Program-made: the position numbers and the translations under genes
Shown: in pieces, positions 1 through 6,955 of the stretch
Layout: each line of letters starts with the position of its first letter
Position numbering within the stretch: the first letter of the stretch is position 1
DNA from: UBA4416 sp044357775
Lineage (GTDB): Bacteria; Bacteroidota; Bacteroidia; B-17B0; Aurantibacillaceae
Length of the DNA stretch: 18,881 nucleotides
Direction of reading: 5' to 3'
NCBI GenBank assembly: GCA_044357775.1
Contig: JBIKOX010000034.1
Coordinates: 1-18,881 of the forward strand
The notes under the pieces: model-generated
What the model saw: only the letters and a program-made list of their open reading frames with translations
Databases searched by the model: none
Told to the model about the DNA's origin: nothing

Positions 1-40
1 CGCCCGCCACCCTAATAAAGAAAACCGCGGGGCAAATATA
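1..40 (-). repeat. GC-rich repeat fragment at the window edge (tentative)
   Basis: The first ~40 bases are strikingly GC-rich for this genome (CGCCCGCCACCC followed later by CCGCGGGGC). On the minus strand they read TTAGGGTGGCGGGCG at the very edge, which resembles the core CTAGTTGGCGGACG of the GC-rich patch near 9954-9968. The rest of 1-198, downstream of the integrase, is AT-rich and I see no gene in it. The relation is by eye over about 15 bases, so confidence is low. Confidence 0.3.
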
Positions 41-198
41 TAGAAGAGTACTTACATGATATTACAAGCATGATTTTATTATCCGCATAAACTTATATGA
101 TTTAAAATTAGCTATATAATGCAGTAAAGTGGTGAAGTTTAAATATTTTAAATTTAAAAGCTTTAATTTTTTTGGAGGTGTATGACACATGCTTGTGA

Positions 199-1422
199 TT
201 AACCTTCCTCCTGTAGTTTTTTACTCAACACCTGCATCTCTTGTAAAACGCGTGAGTCTAACATCCTTGCGTATATTTTAGTTGTATTAAGATTGGTATG
301 CCCTAGCATCTTACTAACTGATTCTATACTAATGCCATTAGCAAGAGTAACGCTTGTAGCAAAGGTATGGCGGGCAAGATGACAGCTTAGTCTTTTTTCT
401 ATTCCGCACAGGTCAGCTATTTCTTTAAGATACGCATTCATTTTTTGGTTGCTTAGCACAGGTAAAATGCAATTGCTTTCATCTGTCCTAGAGTGTGATT
501 TATATTTATCAAGAATTTCTGATGCTCTTGGAAGGAGTGGAACATTAACGGGAGAGCCAGTTTTGATTCTTGCTGTCTTAATCCAAACAATTCCAGTGTC
601 ATCAGTTACTAGATTTTTTTTGGTTAAATTAAAAGTATCACAATATGCAAGACCTGTGTAACATTGAAACAAGAATACATCTTTGACTTGTTCAATCCTT
701 TTTACATGAAAGCGTTTGTTATTCAACAAGTTTAATTCTTGAGTTGTAAGGTAGCCTCTGTCAACTTTATGGATTTTCATCTTATAGTTGACAAAGGGGT
801 CTTTGTCTATCCATGAATTTGCAAGTGCAAGTTTTATTATTTTCCTAAAATTCTTAGTGTATTTAACAGCAGTGTTGTTACAGCATTTTCTTTTGTGCCT
901 CATGTAATAATCAAATTCATGAATAAACTCATGACTTACATCCTTTACCTTGAAGTCTTTCTGCTTGTATTTGAATTCTACAAACTCTTTTAAATGCTTT
1001 AAGGTTGTACAATATCTTTTAGCGGTGCCTTCAACATATTCAAGATTAATTAAGGATTTCATCTTGTTGTTATGCTCCTCAAAAATCCGGAATATGCTCT
1101 TAGAGTTTTTATCTTGTTCTCCTGACAGCATTTGCTTAATTGCAGCAGCTGAAACCTTCATGTTCAAACTTTCTAGCTTAAACTGGCTCTCATAGATTTT
1201 ATTAGTGAGTAAATTAAGGTATGGATTAATGATTCTTGAATCATCATGCACATTAAATACTCTTTGGTTTATTGTATCCCATTTTTTAGGATGCACTAGT
1301 TTTTTTGTGGAGAAGCTCACCCTTGAACCATTGATGGTTAGGCGGCAGTAGATAGTTGCAAGCCCTGCTTTGCTTATTTTACCACTGGGCAAGTAGTATA
1401 GTATAGTCTGATTCTCAAGCAT
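199..1422 (-). CDS. Tyrosine recombinase (site-specific integrase) of an integrated element
   Basis: A 407-residue integrase of the Bacteroidetes phage/conjugative-transposon type. It has an N-terminal arm-binding region (~1-95), a SAM-like core-binding domain (~105-205) and a C-terminal catalytic domain (~220-400). Visible catalytic residues are Lys287 (in RIKTG), His348 and Arg351 (HLARH), His375 (LGHTN) and the nucleophile Tyr384 (TTKIYA). The first arginine of the family, usually in TGLRYSD, is absent: the motif reads TGLAYCD with Ala259. Bacteroides elements such as CTnDOT are known to lack this arginine, so the enzyme need not be dead. Its 5' end faces the 3' end of the tmRNA gene 158 bp away. 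By eye its base composition is slightly less AT-rich than the neighbours. I infer that it integrated a mobile element at ssrA. The cargo would lie to the left, outside the window. Confidence 0.93.
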   Translation of the reverse strand: MLENQTILYYLPSGKISKAGLATIYCRLTINGSRVSFSTKKLVHPKKWDTINQRVFNVHDDSRIINPYLNLLTNKIYESQFKLESLNMKVSAAAIKQMLSGEQDKNSKSIFRIFEEHNNKMKSLINLEYVEGTAKRYCTTLKHLKEFVEFKYKQKDFKVKDVSHEFIHEFDYYMRHKRKCCNNTAVKYTKNFRKIIKLALANSWIDKDPFVNYKMKIHKVDRGYLTTQELNLLNNKRFHVKRIEQVKDVFLFQCYTGLAYCDTFNLTKKNLVTDDTGIVWIKTARIKTGSPVNVPLLPRASEILDKYKSHSRTDESNCILPVLSNQKMNAYLKEIADLCGIEKRLSCHLARHTFATSVTLANGISIESVSKMLGHTNLNTTKIYARMLDSRVLQEMQVLSKKLQEEG

Positions 1423-1457
1423 AACAATGGTTTTAGCATGTTTTAAGTTGAGGCAAA

Positions 1458-1490
1458 GACACCTGTTTTACTGAAGCCCAATTAGGTGTC
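1458..1490. repeat. Inverted repeat GACACCT/AGGTGTC between integrase and tmRNA
   Basis: A perfect 7-bp inverted repeat (1458-1464 and 1484-1490) with a 19-bp spacer lies in the leader of the integrase gene. It has no U-tract, so it is not a terminator. Position and spacing would suit recombinase arm sites or an operator controlling int, but this is inference. Confidence 0.4.
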
Positions 1491-1495
1491 GATTT

Positions 1496-1523
1496 TGTGC
1501 TTATTATGTTCCAAAAAAGCACA
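1496..1523. repeat. Inverted repeat TGTGCTT/AAGCACA between integrase and tmRNA
   Basis: A second perfect 7-bp inverted repeat (1496-1502 and 1517-1523) with a 14-bp spacer, only a few bases from the first. It lies between int and the ssrA terminator. It may be a recombinase or excisionase binding site, or an int operator. Nothing in the sequence decides between these. Confidence 0.4.
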
Positions 1524-1540
1524 CTTTTTGACTTTCCTAA

Positions 1541-1571
1541 AAAGAAAAACCCCAGTTTTTACTGAGGTTTT
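1541..1571 (-). terminator. Rho-independent terminator of ssrA
   Basis: An 11-bp stem (1546-1556 with 1561-1571) closes a 4-base loop. Read on the minus strand, the single mismatch becomes a G-U pair and the stem is followed by a T-rich run (TTTTTCTTTTT). That fixes the direction as minus, 9 bases beyond the mature tmRNA 3' end. Confidence 0.85.
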
Positions 1572-1579
1572 AGCTTTTT

Positions 1580-1610
1580 TGGTGGACCCGGAGAGATTCG
1601 AACTCTCGTC
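1580..1610. other. Probable attachment site (att) in the tmRNA 3' end
   Basis: The T-arm and acceptor end of tmRNA genes is a frequent target of tyrosine recombinases, and an integrase gene lies immediately beyond it. The core would be a short stretch here that is repeated at the far end of the element. No second copy is visible in bases 1-198, so the other junction, if it exists, is left of the window. The exact core cannot be fixed from this sequence. Confidence 0.35.
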
Positions 1611-1948
1611 CAAACAAGGAATTAATAAGCTTTCTACAAAGTTTAGAACATAATTGATTTTCGATTTAAGTCAGGCTTATATTCATACCAAACTTAAACT
1701 TAGATGCTAATATTGTTTTAGATAACATCATCACTAAAACAAGTTGCTAATTTATGATGCAAACATCTCGTCGCTAAGCAACAGTGCTACAAGGTTTGCA
1801 AAGGTTGGTTAGTCTTGGACTAAGCAGCCATAGCGTAAGAATTCTCTTCGCCGAATAAAAGTTTGAGAGTTGAGTTTTAGGTGCCATATCCACAACGCAC
1901 CACCTGCTTACTTACCAATCGCGCTCGCTGTCAAAACCGGTCGGGCCC
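1580..1948 (-). ncRNA. ssrA: Transfer-messenger RNA (tmRNA)
   Basis: tmRNA rescues ribosomes stalled on broken mRNAs and tags the unfinished protein for proteolysis. The 5' end GGGCCCG (1942-1948) pairs with CGGGTCC next to the 3' ACCA to give a 7-bp acceptor stem with one G-U pair. The CCA (1580-1582) is encoded. The T arm is canonical: GAGAG, loop TTCGAAT, CTCTC. The tag reading frame at 1820-1852 encodes GEENSYAMAA then TAG, matching the GEE..YA(M/L)AA tags of Bacteroidota. The length of 369 nt is normal, and the gene is one piece rather than permuted. The terminator lies at 1541-1571 and a probable promoter at 1981-1988. The 3' end faces an integrase and is a likely attachment site. Confidence 0.97.
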
Positions 1949-1980
1949 ATAATGTTAAAGAACTCAATGTACTCTAAAAC

Positions 1981-1988
1981 CAAAGGTA
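1981..1988 (-). promoter_or_regulatory. Probable -7 element of the ssrA promoter (TACCTTTG)
   Basis: The minus strand reads TACCTTTG, an exact match to the Bacteroidota -7 consensus TAnnTTTG. It lies about 33 bases before the mature tmRNA 5' end. A start ~7 bases downstream would leave a leader of ~26 nt to be removed by RNase P. No good -33 TTG is seen at the usual spacing. From here to 2156 there is only AT-rich sequence with no gene visible. Confidence 0.55.
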
Positions 1989-2156
1989 CAAACAAATTTT
2001 CTTTTTATATAAATTTAAAATATAATAATTCTATTTTAAATTAAGAACCTTAATTTTAAAATAGCAAGTTTTATATAACCTCTACCTAATTCTTTTCAAA
2101 AACAATTGAATAGCAAAATTAAATAGATAGAAAAAGTTTGCTAATGCTTATGATTA

Positions 2157-3212
2157 TCAGCTAAAATCTTCATTAGTGTAATATAGCTTATAAAATTTAA
2201 GCCCTTTCTCTTCGTCGAAACCCTTCTCAACGTAATCGTGCCTACCGTGAACATAGATGTGAAAGTTCTTATCTAGTTTCACGACACTTTTCATAAATTT
2301 TTGATTTTTTTTAACAGCTGTTGGCGAAATTTCAAAATCATCAATAGCTGTTAAGTCCATTTTTTCATTAAAAGTTTGTCTATACTCTCTAAAAGCTTCC
2401 TTTAATTCTTCTTGAGGTAAAATTTCTTTTTCAAATTCTTTTAGATCAAATTTATCTTTTTCCTTAAAAAAACTAGTGCTCTTATTAAGCATCATCATTT
2501 GATCTTGCTTTGTTACATTATTACCTTCGGTTAAAATTTCTTCGCAAAATCCTTTACAAGTATCGATAAAATTAGATGTATGAAAATAAGCGTTCTCCTT
2601 CATTTTAGTATTTAAAAAATCCTCTACCCAATAAAATGCACAATCTGCAATTTTATTATTAGTATCCACCACGCTAACTTTATAGCCAGTGTTAGATTCA
2701 GTATTAAAAATAATACAACCCTTATCCAACTTATTAATATTAATTCCATTATCACATTCAACATCAAAATTATCCATATGCTGAAATACTTTTAGGTACG
2801 TGTCTTTATTTTCCGTTTTAAATAATCCAATAGCGTCACAAATAACACCATCAATATTACAATCCTTAAAATAACATGTGTAAAATTCCCCTCCTTTAAT
2901 TTTAGGGTGCATCGATTGATTATAAAGATGTTCGGCAATATGTTTACTACTATCCATAAAATTACCTCGCGATAAAAACAAGTCGGCTACATAACTTTTT
3001 ACATCATGATAATGCATTTCGTTTTTTGATTTAAATTGATAATAAATATCCGTTTTAAAAGGTGATGTTAAATACCGCATCACTGTATCTTTTAAAAAAT
3101 CATCGCTAATAGTAATTTCTTTTTCGCTTAGAGTTAACTCTTCTCCTAATCCTTTATTTCCAACGTAATGTATCACAAATTGTGTTAATTCTGCACGGGT
3201 AAAATCTATCAT
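2157..3212 (-). CDS. Nucleoid-associated protein, NA37/YejK (NdpA) family
   Basis: A 351-residue protein recognisable as the NA37 (nucleoid-associated protein) family, of which E. coli YejK (335 residues) is the known member. YejK copurifies with the nucleoid, and its biochemical role is poorly defined. Family features seen are a start with hydrophobic IxxFVIHYVGNKG, a middle part built around the GGEFYTCYFKDCNIDG strand pair and DAIGLFKTENKDTYLKV, and a C-terminal VVKLDKNFHIYVHGR stretch just before the end. No signal peptide or membrane segment is present. The gene stands alone between ssrA and the divergent prc. The ATG start is clear. The family call is confident, the cellular role is not. 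Confidence 0.88.
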   Translation of the reverse strand: MIDFTRAELTQFVIHYVGNKGLGEELTLSEKEITISDDFLKDTVMRYLTSPFKTDIYYQFKSKNEMHYHDVKSYVADLFLSRGNFMDSSKHIAEHLYNQSMHPKIKGGEFYTCYFKDCNIDGVICDAIGLFKTENKDTYLKVFQHMDNFDVECDNGININKLDKGCIIFNTESNTGYKVSVVDTNNKIADCAFYWVEDFLNTKMKENAYFHTSNFIDTCKGFCEEILTEGNNVTKQDQMMMLNKSTSFFKEKDKFDLKEFEKEILPQEELKEAFREYRQTFNEKMDLTAIDDFEISPTAVKKNQKFMKSVVKLDKNFHIYVHGRHDYVEKGFDEEKGLKFYKLYYTNEDFS

Positions 3213-3371
3213 GGCATTAATAATGTTTTAAATTTATATTAGTAAATATAATAGTTTGCTTGGGTTATGAATTAACAAACTTTAAACAAAAAAAATACCA
3301 ATGTTACTAACGGATATTATTCGTTATAATGTATGTAAATAGTATAAGAATTAAACTTAAATTTGTGTTAT

Positions 3372-5447
3372 ATGCAACGTAAAATAATAAAATCAGCCAT
3401 ACTAATTTTAACAATTAGTCTTTGTTCTTTCACCTTTTTTAAATTTGAAAAAAATCAGATTTTAGTGGATATGCTAATGTCTGTATTAAATCAAGCTCAT
3501 TATAATCCCTTAAAAGTGGATGATGAGTTTAGCGAAAAAGCTTATAAATTATACTTGAAGCGGTTAGATGTAAATAAGAAATTTTTGTTACAAACTGATA
3601 TCGATGCGTTAAGCGCTTATCGCAAAAATATTGATGATCAGATTAATAATAGTTCATTTGAATTTTATAAATTATCAACAGATTTAATTACTGCTAGAAT
3701 TAAAGAAAAAGAAAACTGGAGTAAAGAAATTCTCGCTACACCATTTAATTATTCAATAGATGAAGATTATGAAACGGATGGTGAAAAAATAAACTATGCG
3801 AAGTCTGAAGCGGAATTAAAAGCTGAATGGACTAAAATGCTAAAATATCAAACACTTTCGAGATTGGATGAAGCGCTAACCAATCAAGAAAAAGCACTTG
3901 CTAAAAAGGATAGCGTTTTTATTACAAAATCCTTTGATAGTTTAGAAGTTGATGCGCGCAGAAAAACATTGAAAGCAAATGTTGACTGGTTTAAACGATT
4001 AAATAAAATTACTTTAAAAGACCGCTTTGCAGCATACGTTAATACAATAACGGGCTTATACGATCCTCATACCGAATATTTTGCACCAAAAGAGAAAAAG
4101 AAGTTTGATCAAAATATGAGTGGTCAGTTTGAAGGAATTGGAGCTAGACTGCAAGCTAAAGATGGTATTTTAAAAGTATCTGAAGTAATTGTTGGTTCGC
4201 CATCTTTTAAGCAAGGTGAACTAAAAGCAGGCGACGAAATACATAAAGTTGCTCAAGGTAGCAAAGAACCTGTTGATATTACAAATATGGAAATGGATGA
4301 CGCTATTGATTTAATAAAAGGAAAAAAAGGAACAGAAGTTAGATTAACCGTAAAAAAACCAGACGCCACTTTTAAAGTTATTGCTATTATTAGAGATGTA
4401 ATTGAAATGGATGATACATACGCAAAGTCTGCTATTTTAAGCAGTAAACGTAAAATTGGTTATATTTATTTACCAATGTTTTATGCCGATTTTACGCGTA
4501 ATGGCGCCCACCGATGTTCCGCAGACATGAAAAAAGAAATTGAAAAATTAAAAAATCAAGGTGTAGAAGGAATTATTGTTGACCTGAGAGATAACGGCGG
4601 TGGTTCACTTCAAGAAGTTGTTGAAATGGCAGGCTTGTTTATTCCTAAAGGACCAGTGGTTCAAGTAAAAGATAAAATAGGTAAAGTATTTGTGATGGAT
4701 GATAAAAACGCTGATGTTTCATGGGATGGCCCATTAGCAATTATGGTTAATCATGGTAGTGCATCTGCCTCTGAAATTTTAGCTGCAGCTATTCAGGATT
4801 ATAAAAGAGGAGTTATTATTGGAACTCAAAGTTTTGGAAAAGGAACTGTTCAATCCTTTTATAATTTAGATCAATATTTACTTCCTCAGTTTGATACCAT
4901 TAAACCCTTAGGAGAAGTTAAAATTACAAACCAAAAGTTTTACAGAATTAATGGTGGAGCTACACAATTAAAAGGCGTTATGCCCGATATCACTTTACCA
5001 GATCCTTATGCATTTATTGAAGTTGGTGAAAAGGAAATGGATTATCCAATGCCCTGGGATGAAATAAAAAAAGCTACTTTTGACGAGTATAATGAAATTA
5101 ATTATTCGAAATTAAAAAAGCAAAGTAATGAGAGAGTAAAATCTAGTGCTGCTTTTAAATTAATAGAAACAGAATCGAAGGAACTAAAAGAAAAAAAAGA
5201 CGATACTAAATATACTTTGAAATTAGATAAGTATAGAGCTGAACAAAAGCAACTAAGAGAGCAATATAAAAAATATGATGATTTAAAACTAGACATCAAG
5301 AACTTTTCGGCTGAACTATTAAACTATGATAAAGAAGTTTTTAAAAACGATACAACCAAATTAAATAAGGAAATAAAGTGGACTAAAAATATTCAAAAAG
5401 ACAACTATATTTTTGAGGCAGCAAATGTGCTTAACGATATGAAATAG
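3372..5447 (+). CDS. prc: Carboxy-terminal (tail-specific) protease, S41 family
   Basis: A periplasmic serine protease of the Prc/Tsp type, 691 residues (E. coli Prc has 682). It degrades or trims proteins from their C-terminus. A hydrophobic N-terminal signal (residues ~4-24) exports it. The N-terminal helical region is followed by a PDZ domain (~250-330, with FEGIGARLQ and LKAGDEI), the S41 protease core (~360-550, with VDLRDNGGGSLQE), and a lysine/glutamate-rich helical C-terminal domain (~560-691). The catalytic dyad is Ser465 (in GSASASEI) and Lys490 (SFGKGTVQ), 25 residues apart as in E. coli Prc. The reading frame opens further up at a TTG (3363), but the ATG at 3372 gives the better signal peptide. 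TAAATTTG at 3358-3365 matches the -7 consensus but lies so close to the ATG that the transcript would be nearly leaderless, and no -33 supports it. Confidence 0.95.
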   Translation: MQRKIIKSAILILTISLCSFTFFKFEKNQILVDMLMSVLNQAHYNPLKVDDEFSEKAYKLYLKRLDVNKKFLLQTDIDALSAYRKNIDDQINNSSFEFYKLSTDLITARIKEKENWSKEILATPFNYSIDEDYETDGEKINYAKSEAELKAEWTKMLKYQTLSRLDEALTNQEKALAKKDSVFITKSFDSLEVDARRKTLKANVDWFKRLNKITLKDRFAAYVNTITGLYDPHTEYFAPKEKKKFDQNMSGQFEGIGARLQAKDGILKVSEVIVGSPSFKQGELKAGDEIHKVAQGSKEPVDITNMEMDDAIDLIKGKKGTEVRLTVKKPDATFKVIAIIRDVIEMDDTYAKSAILSSKRKIGYIYLPMFYADFTRNGAHRCSADMKKEIEKLKNQGVEGIIVDLRDNGGGSLQEVVEMAGLFIPKGPVVQVKDKIGKVFVMDDKNADVSWDGPLAIMVNHGSASASEILAAAIQDYKRGVIIGTQSFGKGTVQSFYNLDQYLLPQFDTIKPLGEVKITNQKFYRINGGATQLKGVMPDITLPDPYAFIEVGEKEMDYPMPWDEIKKATFDEYNEINYSKLKKQSNERVKSSAAFKLIETESKELKEKKDDTKYTLKLDKYRAEQKQLREQYKKYDDLKLDIKNFSAELLNYDKEVFKNDTTKLNKEIKWTKNIQKDNYIFEAANVLNDMK

Positions 5448-5556
5448 CATTTTATGCGTTAATAATTATTTATAGGCTAATTGGTTGGCACCATATGAGA
5501 ACTAAGAAGTAATAATATCTTCAAATAAAATAATAAAATTATCACCTTTTACTTAT

Positions 5557-5928
5557 ATGTTAATCACTAAAAAATCATATTCTATTTTTTATAATAAATG
5601 CCCGAAATGCCATAAGGGCGATTTTTTTATTAATAAAAATCCTTACAAAAAAGGATTCATAGAGATGCATCAAAATTGCGCCAATTGCAACGAATTATTT
5701 AATAAAGAAGTTGGTTTCTTTTATGGTGCTATGTACGTAAGTTATGGTATTAATATTGCTGTTGGTGTTGGTTTATTTTTATTAACGGTATTACTTTTAA
5801 AAACCTCACTACTCTTATATCTTTTTGTGTTTTTTGGAGTTCAACTACTATTATTTCCAATTACTATGAGAATTTCTAGATTAATTTATAGCAATATTTT
5901 TGTAAAATTTGACCCAACAGCCCAATAA
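5557..5928 (+). CDS. DUF983 family zinc-ribbon membrane protein
   Basis: A 123-residue protein of the DUF983 family, whose function is unknown. Two CxxC pairs (Cys15/Cys18 and Cys41/Cys44) form a likely zinc ribbon facing the cytoplasm. They are followed by two hydrophobic helices (~57-80 and ~84-103) and a basic tail (MRISRLIYS). The characteristic PCPxCxxG-like and GFFYGAMYVSY stretches are present. The gene lies 109 bp after prc on the same strand, with no terminator seen between, so the two may be cotranscribed. It ends 18 bp before the convergent rluF stop. Confidence 0.88.
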   Translation: MLITKKSYSIFYNKCPKCHKGDFFINKNPYKKGFIEMHQNCANCNELFNKEVGFFYGAMYVSYGINIAVGVGLFLLTVLLLKTSLLLYLFVFFGVQLLLFPITMRISRLIYSNIFVKFDPTAQ

Positions 5929-5946
5929 AAAGTACACTGCAAATTC

Positions 5947-6642
5947 CTAGCTTAACTGAGACAACAGCTCTGAAAGCTCTATTTCTGATAAGTCTCGCCA
6001 ATCGCCAATTTTAAGCTTGTCTAATTTAATGTTCATCACTCTAACCCGCTGTAATTTTATTACTTGATAGTCAAATGCGTTGCACATTCTGCGTATTTGC
6101 CGGTTTAGACCTTGAGTTAATATTATTCTAAAAATTCTTTTCGAATTTGGCTCTCGCGAAACGACACACGGCTTTGTTTGTTCGCCGCTAATTTCTACTC
6201 CTTCAGAAATTTCTTTTAAAAATGCTGTTCTTACTGGTAAATTTAAGGTGACAATATATTCTTTTTCGTGCTCAAATTTAGAGTTACCAATCTTATCAAT
6301 AATTTCACTATGATTGGTTAGTAAAATTAGTCCTTCCGAATCTTTATCTAAACGCCCTATTGGATATATATTTTCGGCATGTCCAATTGCATCAATAATA
6401 TTATTGGCAATTTTTTCAGAAGTACATTCAATACCTTTTGGTTTATTGTAAGCAATATAAGTTGGTATAAATTCTTTTTTCTTTAACTCAAGTCCATCAA
6501 TAAAAACAACATCGCCTTCCTTAATTTTAGTGCTAAAATTGGCTACTTTTCCGTTTACTAAAACTCTTTTTTCTTCAATTAATACAAAAGCTTTTCTTCG
6601 TGATGTATATCCTGAATGACCTATGTATTTATCTACTTTCAT
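5947..6642 (-). CDS. rluF: 23S rRNA pseudouridine synthase, RluF type
   Basis: A 231-residue pseudouridine synthase of the RsuA/RluF group. An N-terminal S4 RNA-binding domain (residues 1-48, with SGYTSRRKAFVLIEEKRVLVNG spread over 10-31) precedes the catalytic domain. The catalytic motif GRLDKDSEG places the nucleophilic aspartate at Asp99. The C-terminal GLNRQIRRMC segment and the closing RVRVMNIKLDKL.IGDWRDL pattern follow E. coli RluF, which modifies U2604 of 23S rRNA. The E. coli enzyme has a longer tail, while 231 residues is common for Bacteroidota homologues. Assignment to RluF rather than RluB/RluE/RsuA rests on these matches by eye. Confidence 0.9.
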   Translation of the reverse strand: MKVDKYIGHSGYTSRRKAFVLIEEKRVLVNGKVANFSTKIKEGDVVFIDGLELKKKEFIPTYIAYNKPKGIECTSEKIANNIIDAIGHAENIYPIGRLDKDSEGLILLTNHSEIIDKIGNSKFEHEKEYIVTLNLPVRTAFLKEISEGVEISGEQTKPCVVSREPNSKRIFRIILTQGLNRQIRRMCNAFDYQVIKLQRVRVMNIKLDKLKIGDWRDLSEIELSELLSQLS

Positions 6643-6665
6643 AATTAACTATTGTATAGTAACAA

Positions 6666-6695
6666 AAAAATACCTGCAAAATTGCAGGTATTTTT
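6666..6695 (-). terminator. Bidirectional-looking hairpin terminator between the T9SS gene and rluF
   Basis: The arms AAAAATACCTGCAA (6666-6679) and TTGCAGGTATTTTT (6682-6695) are perfect complements around a 2-base centre, with TACCTGC/GCAGGTA as the GC-bearing part. On the minus strand the hairpin ends the secreted-protein gene and is followed by a long T run. rluF then starts 24 bp further on. Confidence 0.88.
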
Positions 6696-6708
6696 CTTTA
6701 TATTAAAT

Positions 6709-6955
6709 TTAATTTTGTTTTATAATTTTTCCTTCATAAGAAAAATCATCGGCTTTAATTTTATAGAAGTAAATGCCTGAAGGCACTTTATTTCCTTTTA
6801 AATCAGTTGCTTTCCATTCCCATTCATGATATCCTTCCGATTGTTTCCCTATATTAGTATTTATAACTTGTTTACCAATAACATCGGTTATTTCAATGCT
6901 CACATTTGCAGATTCAACTAAATTATATTGAAATGAAATTAAATCGTTAAATGGA
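6709..6955 (-). pseudogene. Out-of-frame T9SS C-terminal sorting domain of the preceding gene
   Basis: This stretch encodes the ~80-residue tail of the upstream secreted protein but in a different frame. Read from CCA at 6952-6954 it gives PFNDLISFQYNL, then VSIEITDVIGKQV, then DLKGNKVPSGIYFYKI and an ending KIIKQN. That is the type A sorting domain recognised by the Bacteroidota type IX secretion system. An apparent GTG start at 6903 would cut the domain in half, so this is not a separate gene. One extra base near 6956-6958 would fuse it to the upstream frame and give a ~520-residue protein. Confidence 0.88.

Noticed and set aside
1..198. Second attachment site of the element
   Set aside because: No stretch here repeats the tmRNA 3' end.
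6709..6903. A 64-codon frame starting at GTG as a separate small gene
   Set aside because: It is the second half of a T9SS sorting domain whose first half continues upstream in the same frame without a start codon; it belongs to the frameshifted gene.
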